From an uncultured Alphaproteobacteria bacterium (GTDB lineage Bacteria; Pseudomonadota; Alphaproteobacteria; Micavibrionales; Micavibrionaceae), in the NCBI GenBank assembly GCA_946480475.1, contig CAMLJM010000004.1, positions 1-64,000 of the forward strand: DNA of 64,000 bases. Direction: 5' to 3'. This document shows positions 25,908 to 34,318 of the stretch, one piece after another. The notes beneath the pieces are model-generated. The model had not been told where the DNA came from and did no database searches. It saw only the letters and a list, made by a program, of their open reading frames with translations. Every line of letters starts with the position of its first letter. The first letter of the stretch is position 1. Both the position numbers and the translations under genes were made by a program.

Positions 25908-27113
25908 TTACACAGCGTGAAGCATTTTGCCTTCGTTGGCTGCCTGCGGCATAATCGGCGCTGGCGCGCTGTGCCATTTTTCAAGCACTTCCGACATGCG
26001 CGTTTCAGGCGCGTAGCCTGTTACAGCAGCTATCGCTTTTGCACCCGTAAACCATGACAACGGAACAGCCACATTCCATTCTTTCTCTATACGGTTACAG
26101 AAACGAACACTGGCTTCCATAATTTCAGTCTTGAACTGGTCTACTTTATCCGGGGAAACCTTGAACAGCTTTTCAACATCCATAAATAGACCCGGCAAGC
26201 GTGTTTGTTCCCCGTTTACTTCGACGACATAACCATCAAAGAACAGATCACGTGGTGTGGATACTTCAAAGCTTTTGGAATTCAGTTCAATCGCCGGGAC
26301 TAAAGGTATAGAACGGCCTTGGTGAACGATGGCGGCACGCTCTTCCTGAGAGGCGCTGCAGAAGCATGTTGAAATGCAGGCCAATTCGCCACTTTCAAAC
26401 ACGTCATGCTTGTCCATCAGGTCAATAACCCAGTTCAGCATTTTGGCATGGCGGACATTATCTTCCAGTAGAACAATCTGGAGTTTCTGACCGTAGCGCT
26501 GCTGCAGATCCTTGAGCGATTCTGCCAGTGCTTTTACCTGATCTTCAATCGGCATTTTGCCAGGTCGCGCTGTATAACCGTATTGCTGATCGCCTTTGGT
26601 TGAGAATAGCCGAGAGAATGCAATCTCGGCCCATGGGGCGCGGCATTCATGGAACATTTCATCCAAGGATACATATATAGCAGGCACATTCGGATTATAG
26701 CCTGGTTGTTCCTTCAGGAAGTCGTCAGCATTATTGGCGATTTTCTCAGCCAGCGCATGTGAATCATGAAAATGCACATTCAGACGGCGCACACTTTTAT
26801 CGATGTCATATAAATCATAGTTCACATGGCGAGAAATGGAGTGGAGGATACTAACGCCCCACTCTTCATACGCATCATGTACAGATTTCTTCAGCGCACC
26901 ATCAAGCGTTTCTTCTTCCGTCAGACCCAGTGCCTGGGGGATGAACATCGCTTGCAGAGAATTATTCTGCACTGAGTTAAGCAACTGTTTGCGAAAACCG
27001 CAGGTGGCATAACGCGCATCCGTACGGATCAGAAACGTAAGACCTTCTGTAAGCTCAGAAGCCTGAGCCTCGTTATTAAATGCTAAACAAGCACTACTAG
27101 CTTTACGCGGCAT
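25908..27113 (-). CDS. Unrecognised 401-residue protein, partner of nucleoside hydrolase
   Basis: I do not recognise this protein. It is soluble, with no signal peptide or membrane segment. The central part has alternating strand and helix character. QKLQIVLLEDNVRHAKMLNWVIDLMDKH near residues 215-243 looks like a strand followed by an acidic loop, faintly reminiscent of a phosphoribosyltransferase PRPP loop or a Rossmann-like strand. After it comes ELACISTCFCSASQEERAAIVHQG and RLPGLFMDVEKLF. Pairing with a nucleoside hydrolase 12 bases downstream suggests a role in nucleoside or ribose-phosphate handling; this is inference. It is divergent from the gene at 27389, sharing a 275-base intergenic region. 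Confidence 0.6.
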   Translation of the reverse strand: MPRKASSACLAFNNEAQASELTEGLTFLIRTDARYATCGFRKQLLNSVQNNSLQAMFIPQALGLTEEETLDGALKKSVHDAYEEWGVSILHSISRHVNYDLYDIDKSVRRLNVHFHDSHALAEKIANNADDFLKEQPGYNPNVPAIYVSLDEMFHECRAPWAEIAFSRLFSTKGDQQYGYTARPGKMPIEDQVKALAESLKDLQQRYGQKLQIVLLEDNVRHAKMLNWVIDLMDKHDVFESGELACISTCFCSASQEERAAIVHQGRSIPLVPAIELNSKSFEVSTPRDLFFDGYVVEVNGEQTRLPGLFMDVEKLFKVSPDKVDQFKTEIMEASVRFCNRIEKEWNVAVPLSWFTGAKAIAAVTGYAPETRMSEVLEKWHSAPAPIMPQAANEGKMLHAV

Positions 27114-27289
27114 CCACTGGTCCTTTTCAAGATCGGGAGCAATTTTTCTTACGTGTGACTTTTAGCAAGATCTTCACAAAAACGCCACAAACGAGTTTCT
27201 ACACAATCCACAGATATTATGCAAATATTTTTTAGGTATTTTACTTTGTGTGCATTGCAAAAAAAGCATAGCTGACTCTGCAAAAATTT

Positions 27290-27305
27290 ATGTCCAACCG
27301 GACAT
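27290..27305. promoter_or_regulatory. Palindrome ATGTCC-N4-GGACAT
   Basis: A perfect six-base inverted repeat with a four-base centre in the divergent intergenic region, 84 bases before the 27389 start. A regulator-binding dyad is possible; the protein is unknown. Confidence 0.35.
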
Positions 27306-27340
27306 ATAGTGTGCTAAAACCCTTATATCATGAAATAAAA

Positions 27341-27363
27341 CGTGTGAAATTTTATATCACACG
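27341..27363. promoter_or_regulatory. Palindrome CGTGTGA-N9-TCACACG upstream of 27389 gene
   Basis: A perfect seven-base inverted repeat with centre-to-centre spacing of 16 bases, typical of dimeric HTH operators, ending 15 bases before the ribosome-binding site. A partial direct repeat of ATATCA-GAAATAAAA lies on either side (27325-27340 and 27354-27370). Confidence 0.45.
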
Positions 27364-27388
27364 AAATAAAATTACAAAAGAGGGTGAC

Positions 27389-27892
27389 ATGGACGATTAT
27401 CGCTATGATGCTGAAACGAATAGCTTTGTTGAAAGAACTGCTGTAGCGGCGAAGCCACAGCCAACGGTAGCCCCATCAAGCCAGCCCCTTACAAAAACAC
27501 CCTTGGTGAGCAAGGCCGAGAGAAAAGAAACTCTTGAGCGTGCGCGCTATGCTGCCCGCATTTCCCAAATTATGGCCCAGGCTGCTGCCGGTGACGTCGT
27601 TGAACATGGCGCCAGCTATTTCAAGAAGTCAGATATCGAAGAACTGGCCACATGGAATCAACGCCTGGCAACGGACCAGGATCGTCATTTTGAAATCACA
27701 ATGATGGAAGATGTGCATGGACATCTGCGCGAAGTCAGGATTTGCCCTGTTGAATCTGACACCGCTAACGCAGAGCCCGCACAGATTGTTGTAGCTTCGA
27801 CAAGCAAGCCGCGCGATCAGGCGCAAAGTCCTGCAGCATCCACCACTCCTCGACCTCTGCGAGTAGCTGCCCGAGTCCCGGTCCAGCCATAA
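27389..27892 (+). CDS. Small hypothetical protein with palindromic upstream region
   Basis: A protein of 167 residues from ATG 27389, preceded by AGAGGGTGAC. No recognised family. A disordered Pro/Ala/Lys segment follows the acidic MDDYRYDAETNSFVERT start. Residues 45-125 look folded: ERKETLERARYAARISQIMAQAAAGDVVEHGASYFKKSDIEELATWNQ and HFEITMMEDVHGHLREVRI. The last 43 codons run antisense through the 3' end of cca; that part (SKPRDQAQSPAASTTPRP) is low-complexity and may reflect readthrough into a gene-free frame. Transcription probably answers to whatever binds the two palindromes upstream. Confidence 0.6.
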   Translation: MDDYRYDAETNSFVERTAVAAKPQPTVAPSSQPLTKTPLVSKAERKETLERARYAARISQIMAQAAAGDVVEHGASYFKKSDIEELATWNQRLATDQDRHFEITMMEDVHGHLREVRICPVESDTANAEPAQIVVASTSKPRDQAQSPAASTTPRPLRVAARVPVQP

Positions 27893-28991
27893 CCCCCAGA
27901 TCCAGAACATCACGGCCCGTCAGAGGAAACTTTGGCGGGTCAATCCTTTGCGCCAATTCAATGAGCTTGCGGTAAGCATGCGTTTCGCCATCACGCGTCA
28001 TAAAGAAGATGACGAGTTGCGTGATGACGTCACATTCATGGTTATAGCGCAAACGCTTCAGCGTCTTTTCATCCAGCGTTTTGGTATCACGCACAAGCAA
28101 AACAAGGCTGCGCACTTTTTTAGATTGCGCACCGCTTAAATGCATCAACGTACCCGCGTGATCGTAATTGATGTCAGCCAGCATCACGAGACGCGCCAGA
28201 ACATCAATGACGCCATATTCGGCCTGGATATTGCATAAATGAGAAAATAAATGTCGTTCGAAGTTGACGCTACGGAACTGGGTCAGCACGCTATGCGCAA
28301 ACATCAGCGTCAATATGGATGTGGGATCGTCAATCGACAAAATTTTGAACATTTCCTGTGTGACACGTTCGCGCGAAAGCTCTGAAATATGATGGGCTGC
28401 CGCCTGACAGGCCTGCAAGGCTTCATCATCAGGATCTTCTTCGCCATACAATGCCTGAAAGCGGAAGAAGCGCAGGATGCGCAAATAATCCTCGGCAATA
28501 CGTTCAGCAGGGGTTCCCACAAACATGACACGCCCTGTGCGAAGGTCTGCGATACCACGGCCCAAGGGATCGTATACATTCCCGCTATCATCGGCCAGCA
28601 ATGTATTGATCGTGAAATCCCGGCGTTCGGCATCTTTTACCCAGTCCCTTGTATAAGAGACAGTTGCATGACGGCCATCGGTTTCAACATCAGTGCGCAA
28701 TGTTGTTATTTCAAAGGTCTGACCGTCCAGAACGGCTGTGATTGTGCCGTGCGTAATGCCGGTGGGCGCATAATGAATACCGGCGCGGTGCAATCTCAGG
28801 ATCACATCGTCTGGCTTATAAGTCGTTGCCAGATCAATATCGGTAACGGGTCGGCCCAGTAATTCATTACGAATGCAGCCCCCCACAAAAAGTGTCTGCG
28901 GATCGCCCGGATCATTCAGGGCATCCATCACGGCCCGCGTTTGCGGCGCTGTCATCCAATCCGGCGGTACGATCTTCAGGCGCGGTCTCAA
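27765..28991 (-). CDS. cca: CCA tRNA nucleotidyltransferase / poly(A) polymerase family
   Basis: A 408-residue class II nucleotidyltransferase that builds or repairs the 3' CCA end of tRNAs. LFVGGCIRNELLGRPVTDIDLATTYKP holds the GG/GS motif and metal-binding DID; RRDFTINTLLADDSGNVYDPLGRGIADLRTGRVMFVG is the RRD motif; DYLRILRFFRFQALYG and SRERVTQEMFKIL follow. The C-terminus ends WWMLQDFAPDRAACLSKL as in alphaproteobacterial relatives. Start overlaps the DUF1285 stop by ATGA. The 3' end overlaps the convergent 27389 gene by 128 bases. Confidence 0.92.
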   Translation of the reverse strand: MRPRLKIVPPDWMTAPQTRAVMDALNDPGDPQTLFVGGCIRNELLGRPVTDIDLATTYKPDDVILRLHRAGIHYAPTGITHGTITAVLDGQTFEITTLRTDVETDGRHATVSYTRDWVKDAERRDFTINTLLADDSGNVYDPLGRGIADLRTGRVMFVGTPAERIAEDYLRILRFFRFQALYGEEDPDDEALQACQAAAHHISELSRERVTQEMFKILSIDDPTSILTLMFAHSVLTQFRSVNFERHLFSHLCNIQAEYGVIDVLARLVMLADINYDHAGTLMHLSGAQSKKVRSLVLLVRDTKTLDEKTLKRLRYNHECDVITQLVIFFMTRDGETHAYRKLIELAQRIDPPKFPLTGRDVLDLGVMAGPGLGQLLAEVEEWWMLQDFAPDRAACLSKLQQSVRALR

Positions 28992-29536
28992 TCAATATCC
29001 AGTTCAAAATTCCGGCCACGGCTATGCAAATGATAATGCCCGTGATCCTCAGTTACATACTTGTTTATAAAGTCAGTATACACGTTCGTGGCAAATCTTG
29101 CCCACAAGCCGTTGCGCACTTCGGCGTACAGCACCTTTATCCCCCGATGCGGCTCAGGTTTGAGCGCCAAGTTATGCGCTGGCCCCAGTTCCACCTTTTC
29201 GTCAAAATTCGTGTAGAGATCGACTTCATTATTATGGATATCATAGCGCGTAATAATGAAGGGAACGTCTTCAACCTCTACCTGATACCGGGATTCAGGG
29301 GATTTCAGCCAATAAACGCCGTTTTCATCGATGGAAAGGCCTTTTCCGGCCATAAAACCCTCGCCCGCACCGCCAAATAAGCCCGCTAAAGCCTTTCTTT
29401 TGATCGGACCCGGGCTTTGCTCGCCATGAAAGTACCATCGGCCCTGATAATCGATTGTGAACTGGATGCCCCGGCGGCGCTTATCCGCATGGTCATAATC
29501 CTGAAACACATCTTCTCTATAGAAGAGATCGTGCAT
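28988..29536 (-). CDS. DUF1285 family protein
   Basis: A protein of 182 residues. It contains GIQFTIDYQGRWYFHGEQSPGPIKRKALAGLFGGAG, LSIDENGVYWLKSPESRYQVEVEDVPFIITRYDI and GLWARFATNVYTDF, the full DUF1285 pattern of alphaproteobacteria and gammaproteobacteria. In many alphaproteobacteria the gene precedes cca, as here with a 4-base overlap, and the moxR gene is divergent from it. Biochemical role unknown; the fold is a beta-rich cytosolic domain. Confidence 0.85.
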   Translation of the reverse strand: MHDLFYREDVFQDYDHADKRRRGIQFTIDYQGRWYFHGEQSPGPIKRKALAGLFGGAGEGFMAGKGLSIDENGVYWLKSPESRYQVEVEDVPFIITRYDIHNNEVDLYTNFDEKVELGPAHNLALKPEPHRGIKVLYAEVRNGLWARFATNVYTDFINKYVTEDHGHYHLHSRGRNFELDID

Positions 29537-29637
29537 AGGTATGCTTTCCTTTGTGCATTCCTCTGGGCAAAGCCAAAAACACTATTAATATAAATCACAT
29601 ATTACAGATTCTCTACCCTTCGCACAGGAGCCCTATT

Positions 29638-30645
29638 GTGAGCAGTCCTATGTCCACGACCGCCAATCCGGTGAATATTGAAAAACGCCTTGAGAAAGCC
29701 GCTGCTGACCTGAAAAAAGCACGCGCCGAAGTTGCCAAAGTGATTTTCGGCCAGGACCGCGCTGTCGATCAAATTTTCATTACCCTGATGTCCGGCGGAC
29801 ACGTGCTGCTGATTGGTGTGCCCGGCCTCGCCAAAACATTGATGGTCGATACCGTTGCCAAAGTGATGGGTATTTCATCCTCGCGCATCCAGTGTACACC
29901 CGACCTGATGCCTGCTGATATTCTGGGCTCCGAAGTTCTGGAAGAAGATGCCTCTACGGGCAAGCGCGCTTTCCGTTTTATCGAAGGCCCTGTGTTCACA
30001 CAATTCCTGATGGCCGATGAAATCAACCGCGCCAGCCCGCGTACGCAGTCAGCGTTGCTGCAAGCGATGCAGGAAGGTTCGGTCACCGTTGCGGGTAAAC
30101 CGCACAGGCTGCCCAAGCCCTTCCACGTGATGGCAACACAAAACCCGATTGAGCAGGAAGGAACCTATCCGCTACCGGAAGCCCAGCTCGACCGCTTCCT
30201 CATGCAGGTCGATATTGATTATCCTGATGAGGCATCAGAGCGCCAGGTCATTCTGGTGACCACCACGAACCGTGAAGACACAATCAAGGCTGTTTTCGGT
30301 GACGACGAATTAATTGAAATTCAATCGCTCGTTCGCGATTTGCCAGTTGGTGAATCCGTTGTGGACGCCATCCTGAAGATCGTGCGCCGTGGTCGCCCCG
30401 GCAAAGAAGCTACAAAGATGGTCAACGATTACGTGACATGGGCCCCGGGTCCACGCGCATCGCAGGCATTGATGCTGGCATGTCGGGCAAAAGCCCTGCT
30501 TGATGGTCGCCCTGCGCCTTCCGTCGATGACGTACTGGAACTGGCAGAGCCCATTCTGAAGCATCGCATGGCACTGAACTATCAGGCACGCGCCGATGGT
30601 GTGACACTGACTGATGTCATCGCCGACATGACCAAGGATCTGTGA
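29638..30645 (+). CDS. MoxR-family AAA+ ATPase
   Basis: A 335-residue chaperone-like ATPase. Walker A is GVPGLAKTLMV, Walker B FLMADEINRASPRTQSALLQAMQE, sensor 1 ATQNPIEQEGTYPLPEAQLDRF. It starts with GTG at 29638, seven bases after CACAGGAG; an ATG four codons later has worse spacing. MoxR proteins are thought to help insert metals or assemble partner proteins together with VWA-type proteins. It is first in a cluster with DUF58 (23-base gap), a DUF4159 membrane protein and a GATase-like membrane protein, an arrangement frequent in alphaproteobacteria. Confidence 0.92.
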   Translation: MSSPMSTTANPVNIEKRLEKAAADLKKARAEVAKVIFGQDRAVDQIFITLMSGGHVLLIGVPGLAKTLMVDTVAKVMGISSSRIQCTPDLMPADILGSEVLEEDASTGKRAFRFIEGPVFTQFLMADEINRASPRTQSALLQAMQEGSVTVAGKPHRLPKPFHVMATQNPIEQEGTYPLPEAQLDRFLMQVDIDYPDEASERQVILVTTTNREDTIKAVFGDDELIEIQSLVRDLPVGESVVDAILKIVRRGRPGKEATKMVNDYVTWAPGPRASQALMLACRAKALLDGRPAPSVDDVLELAEPILKHRMALNYQARADGVTLTDVIADMTKDL

Positions 30646-30668
30646 TTCCCCTAACGCTTGAGTAGAGC

Positions 30669-31598
30669 ATGGCCGTTCATCACCGCATTCATGGACTGAC
30701 GCGTAGCGCTATGACAGTGCTGGGCCTTCGCACGGAAGCAGAGAAATCTGCAGGACGTCTTCCTGACTTGCTGGTTGCCGCCGAGAAAGCGGCCACGGCC
30801 GTGCGTATGGGTGAACATGCGCAGCGCCGCAGCGGCAGCGGTGAAAAATTCTGGCAGTTTCGCGAATATCAGGCTGGTGACAGGCCACAGGATATCGACT
30901 GGCGCCAATCGGGTCGTGGTGACCGCGTCTTTGTACGTCAAAAAGAATGGCAGACAACGCAGACAGCGCTGATCTGGTGCCAGCGTAACGACAACATGGA
31001 TTACGCATCGCGCACAATCCTGCCCACCAAGCATGAAGCCGCATCGACAATTAGTCTGGCATTGGCGATCCTGATGAATGGCGCAGGCGAAATGGTGGGC
31101 ACATTAGATGGCAGCCTGCGTCCCGCCAAAGGCGAGATCATGATCCAAAGCCTTGGCGAGAAATTACTGGAGTATGACACATCGCCCCTGCCTCATCACC
31201 TGATGCGTGAACCCGCACGTCACGCCACAATTGTCCTGGTCAGTGATTTTCTATCGCCACTGGATCAGATTGAACATGCCGTACATGCGCTTGCAGGGCG
31301 AACCGTCAATATTCTGTTGCTACAGGTCCTAGATCCCGCTGAGGTTAACCTCCCTTTCCGGGGCCGTGTGATTTTTGAAACACCGCAAACAGGGCAGCAG
31401 CATCACATCACAAATGTAGACTCTGTACGCGAAAGCTATCAGAAGAAAATGAATGGCCATATCGAAGGCCTGAAATCCATGTGCCATCATAATGGCTGGC
31501 ATTTCGTACAGCATATAACGGACACTGATGCTGCGGTTACACTCCTTGATCTATGGCGCTTGCTGGGCCAAAGCCGTAAAGGAGGGCCGTTGTCATGA
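30669..31598 (+). CDS. DUF58 domain protein (MoxR partner)
   Basis: A 309-residue protein with the DUF58 core: GEHAQRRSGSGEKFWQFREYQAGDRPQDIDWRQSGRGDRVFVRQKEWQT. The VWA-like half contains TIVLVSDFLSPLDQIEHAVHALAGRTVNILLLQVLDPAE, in which a modified MIDAS can be suspected. It is the usual partner of MoxR ATPases in putative assembly systems. The stop overlaps the next gene by ATGA, so translation is coupled to the DUF4159 protein. Confidence 0.9.
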   Translation: MAVHHRIHGLTRSAMTVLGLRTEAEKSAGRLPDLLVAAEKAATAVRMGEHAQRRSGSGEKFWQFREYQAGDRPQDIDWRQSGRGDRVFVRQKEWQTTQTALIWCQRNDNMDYASRTILPTKHEAASTISLALAILMNGAGEMVGTLDGSLRPAKGEIMIQSLGEKLLEYDTSPLPHHLMREPARHATIVLVSDFLSPLDQIEHAVHALAGRTVNILLLQVLDPAEVNLPFRGRVIFETPQTGQQHHITNVDSVRESYQKKMNGHIEGLKSMCHHNGWHFVQHITDTDAAVTLLDLWRLLGQSRKGGPLS

Positions 31599-34318
31599 TG
31601 ATCCCTGGCTTCGGCACCTTTGCATTTTTAAACCCCTGGGTTCTTGCAGGCATGGCGTTCCTGCCGGTGCTGTGGTTCCTGCTGCGTGTGACGCCTCCCG
31701 CTCCGCGACTCATCGTATTCCCGGCAGCCCATTTTATGTTTGGTCTTGATGCCCAAAAACAAGTACCCAGCAAAACACCATGGCCGATCTTGCTACTACG
31801 TATTTTGGCCGCAGCCCTGATCATATTGGCTTTGGCACGCCCTGTTCTGAACCCGGGCGATGCCGTTTCCGGGAATGGTCCTGTGCGCATTGTCATGGAT
31901 AATGGCTGGTCCAGCGCCCAGACATGGCGGTTGCAGACATTACAGGCCGTAGACATTATTGAGCGTGCAGGACGTGAGCGCCGCAGCCTCTATATTGCTA
32001 CTACAGCGCCTGAACCCGGAAAAACGTCACCTTTTATGGCAGGACCGCTGACCAAGGGTGAAGCTGAGGCCACCCTGCGCGGTATTAAACCATTGCCGTG
32101 GCTTTCCGACTATGTTGAGACATCCATTCTTCTGGAAAGCGCCAAAGAAAACGCCAACATCCAAAGCTACTGGCTGTCATCTGGCCAAATGGATGCCAAT
32201 CCTGACCGTCTTATCCGGATATTACAAAATCAGGGCGGTCTGATTTTTATCGAACCTGCCGCCACACAACGCGCGGCGTTGTTGCGTCCGGATAAATCTA
32301 AGGCCGGACAAACCGCCGCCTTAGTCGAAGTTAATTCCGGCACCCCTGCCGGTGTGCCACTGACCGTACAGGTTCTTGCACGTGATGGTCGCCAGATTGA
32401 TAGCCGAGACATTGTTACAGACGGCAGCAAGATTGCCCTGAAAGTTGCTTTTGAACTTCCTTCATCCTTACAAAATCAGGTGAGCCGCATTCAGATTGCC
32501 GGACGTCACAGTGCCGGATCGACTTTACTGCTGGATAGTGGATCATATCGCCGCAGTGTCGGCATTGTTTCCACCAGCACAGCGGAAAAAGCACCGCTTA
32601 CAGATGCTGGGTATTACATTAAGCGTGCCCTTGAACCTTATGCTGACACACAAAGCGGCACTTTGCCTGAATTACTTGACGAGGATGTATCCATCATTGT
32701 CATGCCGGACATAGGCGCCATGCCGCCGGAAGAACTGGATGCCCTGGAAGGTTGGGTTCGTGAGGGTGGCCTGTTGATCCGCTTTGGCGGCCCCAACATG
32801 ACACAGGGAGAAAATTTCCTGACGCCTACGGCATTACGTCGCGGTGACCGCGCCATGGAAGGTTCATTGTCATGGGAGAAACCTGCTAAATTAGCAGCCT
32901 TTCCACAGGCCAGCCCTTACTTCGGATTGGAAATCCCTGAAGATCTGACGATCAGCCGTCAGCTACTCGCAGAGCCTGAACCAGAGCTGGAACGTAAGAG
33001 CTGGGCCGCACTGGAAGACGGTACACCGCTTATCACTGCCGACAATCTGGATGACGGCATGATTGTGCTGATCCACACAACGGCAACACCGGAGTGGTCG
33101 AACCTTGCTCTTTCTGGCCTGTTCGTAAAACTTATGGAGCGTACTATCCAGATGGCTGGCAGCCGCGCTTTTGCCGAAGGATCAGCTGCCGGCTCCCTGC
33201 AGCCTCTGACCATACTTGATGGACATGGGAATACTGTGCAGCCGGGTGCTACAGATCAGCCTGTACCAGCCACAGAGTTTGAAACAAAGATTCCTGACAG
33301 TTCCCACCCTCCCGGAATTTATGGCCGTGCGGGCTATCAGAAATCCCTCAATCTGGGTGAGCGTTTGCCCACCTTGCGCACATTCGGCAGCATGCCCACG
33401 GGCGTTGAACGTCAGACGTTTGGCGGCGTTACAGAGAAAAATCTGATGCCGTTTATTCTGGGCATGGCGCTTCTCCTGTTTATGATCGACTGGATTATCA
33501 TGATTGCCCTGCATGCCGGATGGCATTTATTTTCCAATCCGTTGCGATGGACACAAACAGCCGCCATGGCCGCAGTATTCTTGTGCGCGACTATCACGAC
33601 CGCAAATGCCGAAACCGCTGAAGACCGCATGCGTTATGCCAGCGAGATTCACCTGGCCTATATCAGCACGGGCGTGAGCGACGTGGATAGCCTGACGCAA
33701 CGGGGGCTTGAAGGGCTGTCTCAAGTGCTGGCAGAACGCACCTCGGTCGAACCTGCTGGAATTGTTGCGCTTAATGCCGACACAGATGACCTTTCCTTCT
33801 TTCCGCTTATCTACTGGGCAATTACCCCGAGCCAACCCACTCTCTCAGGCAAGGCACTGCAGAAAATTCAATATTACCTCGACCATGGCGGCACTATCCT
33901 TGTGGACACGCGCGATGAAAGCACAACACCACGTGGCTTTAGCGGCAGCGCTGGTGGTGGCACCAACGCCCCGCATTTACGGCGCCTTACCGGCGGATTA
34001 AACGTACCTCCGCTTATCCTTATGCCAAAAGACCATGTGCTGACAAAATCATTTTACCTGATGGACAGCTTCCCGGGTCGTTATGATGGCAAGACAATGT
34101 GGGTTGAAGAAACCAGCAAAAGCGGCCGTGATGGTGTCTCATCTTTGATTATCGGTAGCAATGACTGGATTTCCGCCTGGGCTGCCACACCGGGACAATC
34201 CAGACAACAAGAACTTTCTATGCGTTTTGGTATAAACGTGATGATGTATGCTCTGACTGGCAATTATAAGGCTGACCAGGTGCACATCCCGCATATCCTG
34301 GAAAGGTTGGGTCAATGA
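31595..34318 (+). CDS. BatA-like / DUF4159 membrane protein
   Basis: A protein of 907 residues. The N-terminus is the aerotolerance-regulator (BatA) two-helix region: LNPWVLAGMAFLPVLWFLLRVTPP, then PWPILLLRILAAALIILALARPVLNP. A large extracytoplasmic portion follows, with VSIIVMPDIGAMPPEELDALEGWVREGGLLIRFGGP, a flavodoxin- or GATase-like strand pattern. Another pair of hydrophobic helices near residues 620-675 leads into the C-terminal DUF4159 domain, which contains FFPLIYWAI and LDHGGTILVDTRDE and ends LTGNYKADQVHIPHILERL. Function unknown; it is regularly encoded with MoxR and DUF58. It overlaps the next gene by ATGA. Confidence 0.88.
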   Translation: MMIPGFGTFAFLNPWVLAGMAFLPVLWFLLRVTPPAPRLIVFPAAHFMFGLDAQKQVPSKTPWPILLLRILAAALIILALARPVLNPGDAVSGNGPVRIVMDNGWSSAQTWRLQTLQAVDIIERAGRERRSLYIATTAPEPGKTSPFMAGPLTKGEAEATLRGIKPLPWLSDYVETSILLESAKENANIQSYWLSSGQMDANPDRLIRILQNQGGLIFIEPAATQRAALLRPDKSKAGQTAALVEVNSGTPAGVPLTVQVLARDGRQIDSRDIVTDGSKIALKVAFELPSSLQNQVSRIQIAGRHSAGSTLLLDSGSYRRSVGIVSTSTAEKAPLTDAGYYIKRALEPYADTQSGTLPELLDEDVSIIVMPDIGAMPPEELDALEGWVREGGLLIRFGGPNMTQGENFLTPTALRRGDRAMEGSLSWEKPAKLAAFPQASPYFGLEIPEDLTISRQLLAEPEPELERKSWAALEDGTPLITADNLDDGMIVLIHTTATPEWSNLALSGLFVKLMERTIQMAGSRAFAEGSAAGSLQPLTILDGHGNTVQPGATDQPVPATEFETKIPDSSHPPGIYGRAGYQKSLNLGERLPTLRTFGSMPTGVERQTFGGVTEKNLMPFILGMALLLFMIDWIIMIALHAGWHLFSNPLRWTQTAAMAAVFLCATITTANAETAEDRMRYASEIHLAYISTGVSDVDSLTQRGLEGLSQVLAERTSVEPAGIVALNADTDDLSFFPLIYWAITPSQPTLSGKALQKIQYYLDHGGTILVDTRDESTTPRGFSGSAGGGTNAPHLRRLTGGLNVPPLILMPKDHVLTKSFYLMDSFPGRYDGKTMWVEETSKSGRDGVSSLIIGSNDWISAWAATPGQSRQQELSMRFGINVMMYALTGNYKADQVHIPHILERLGQ

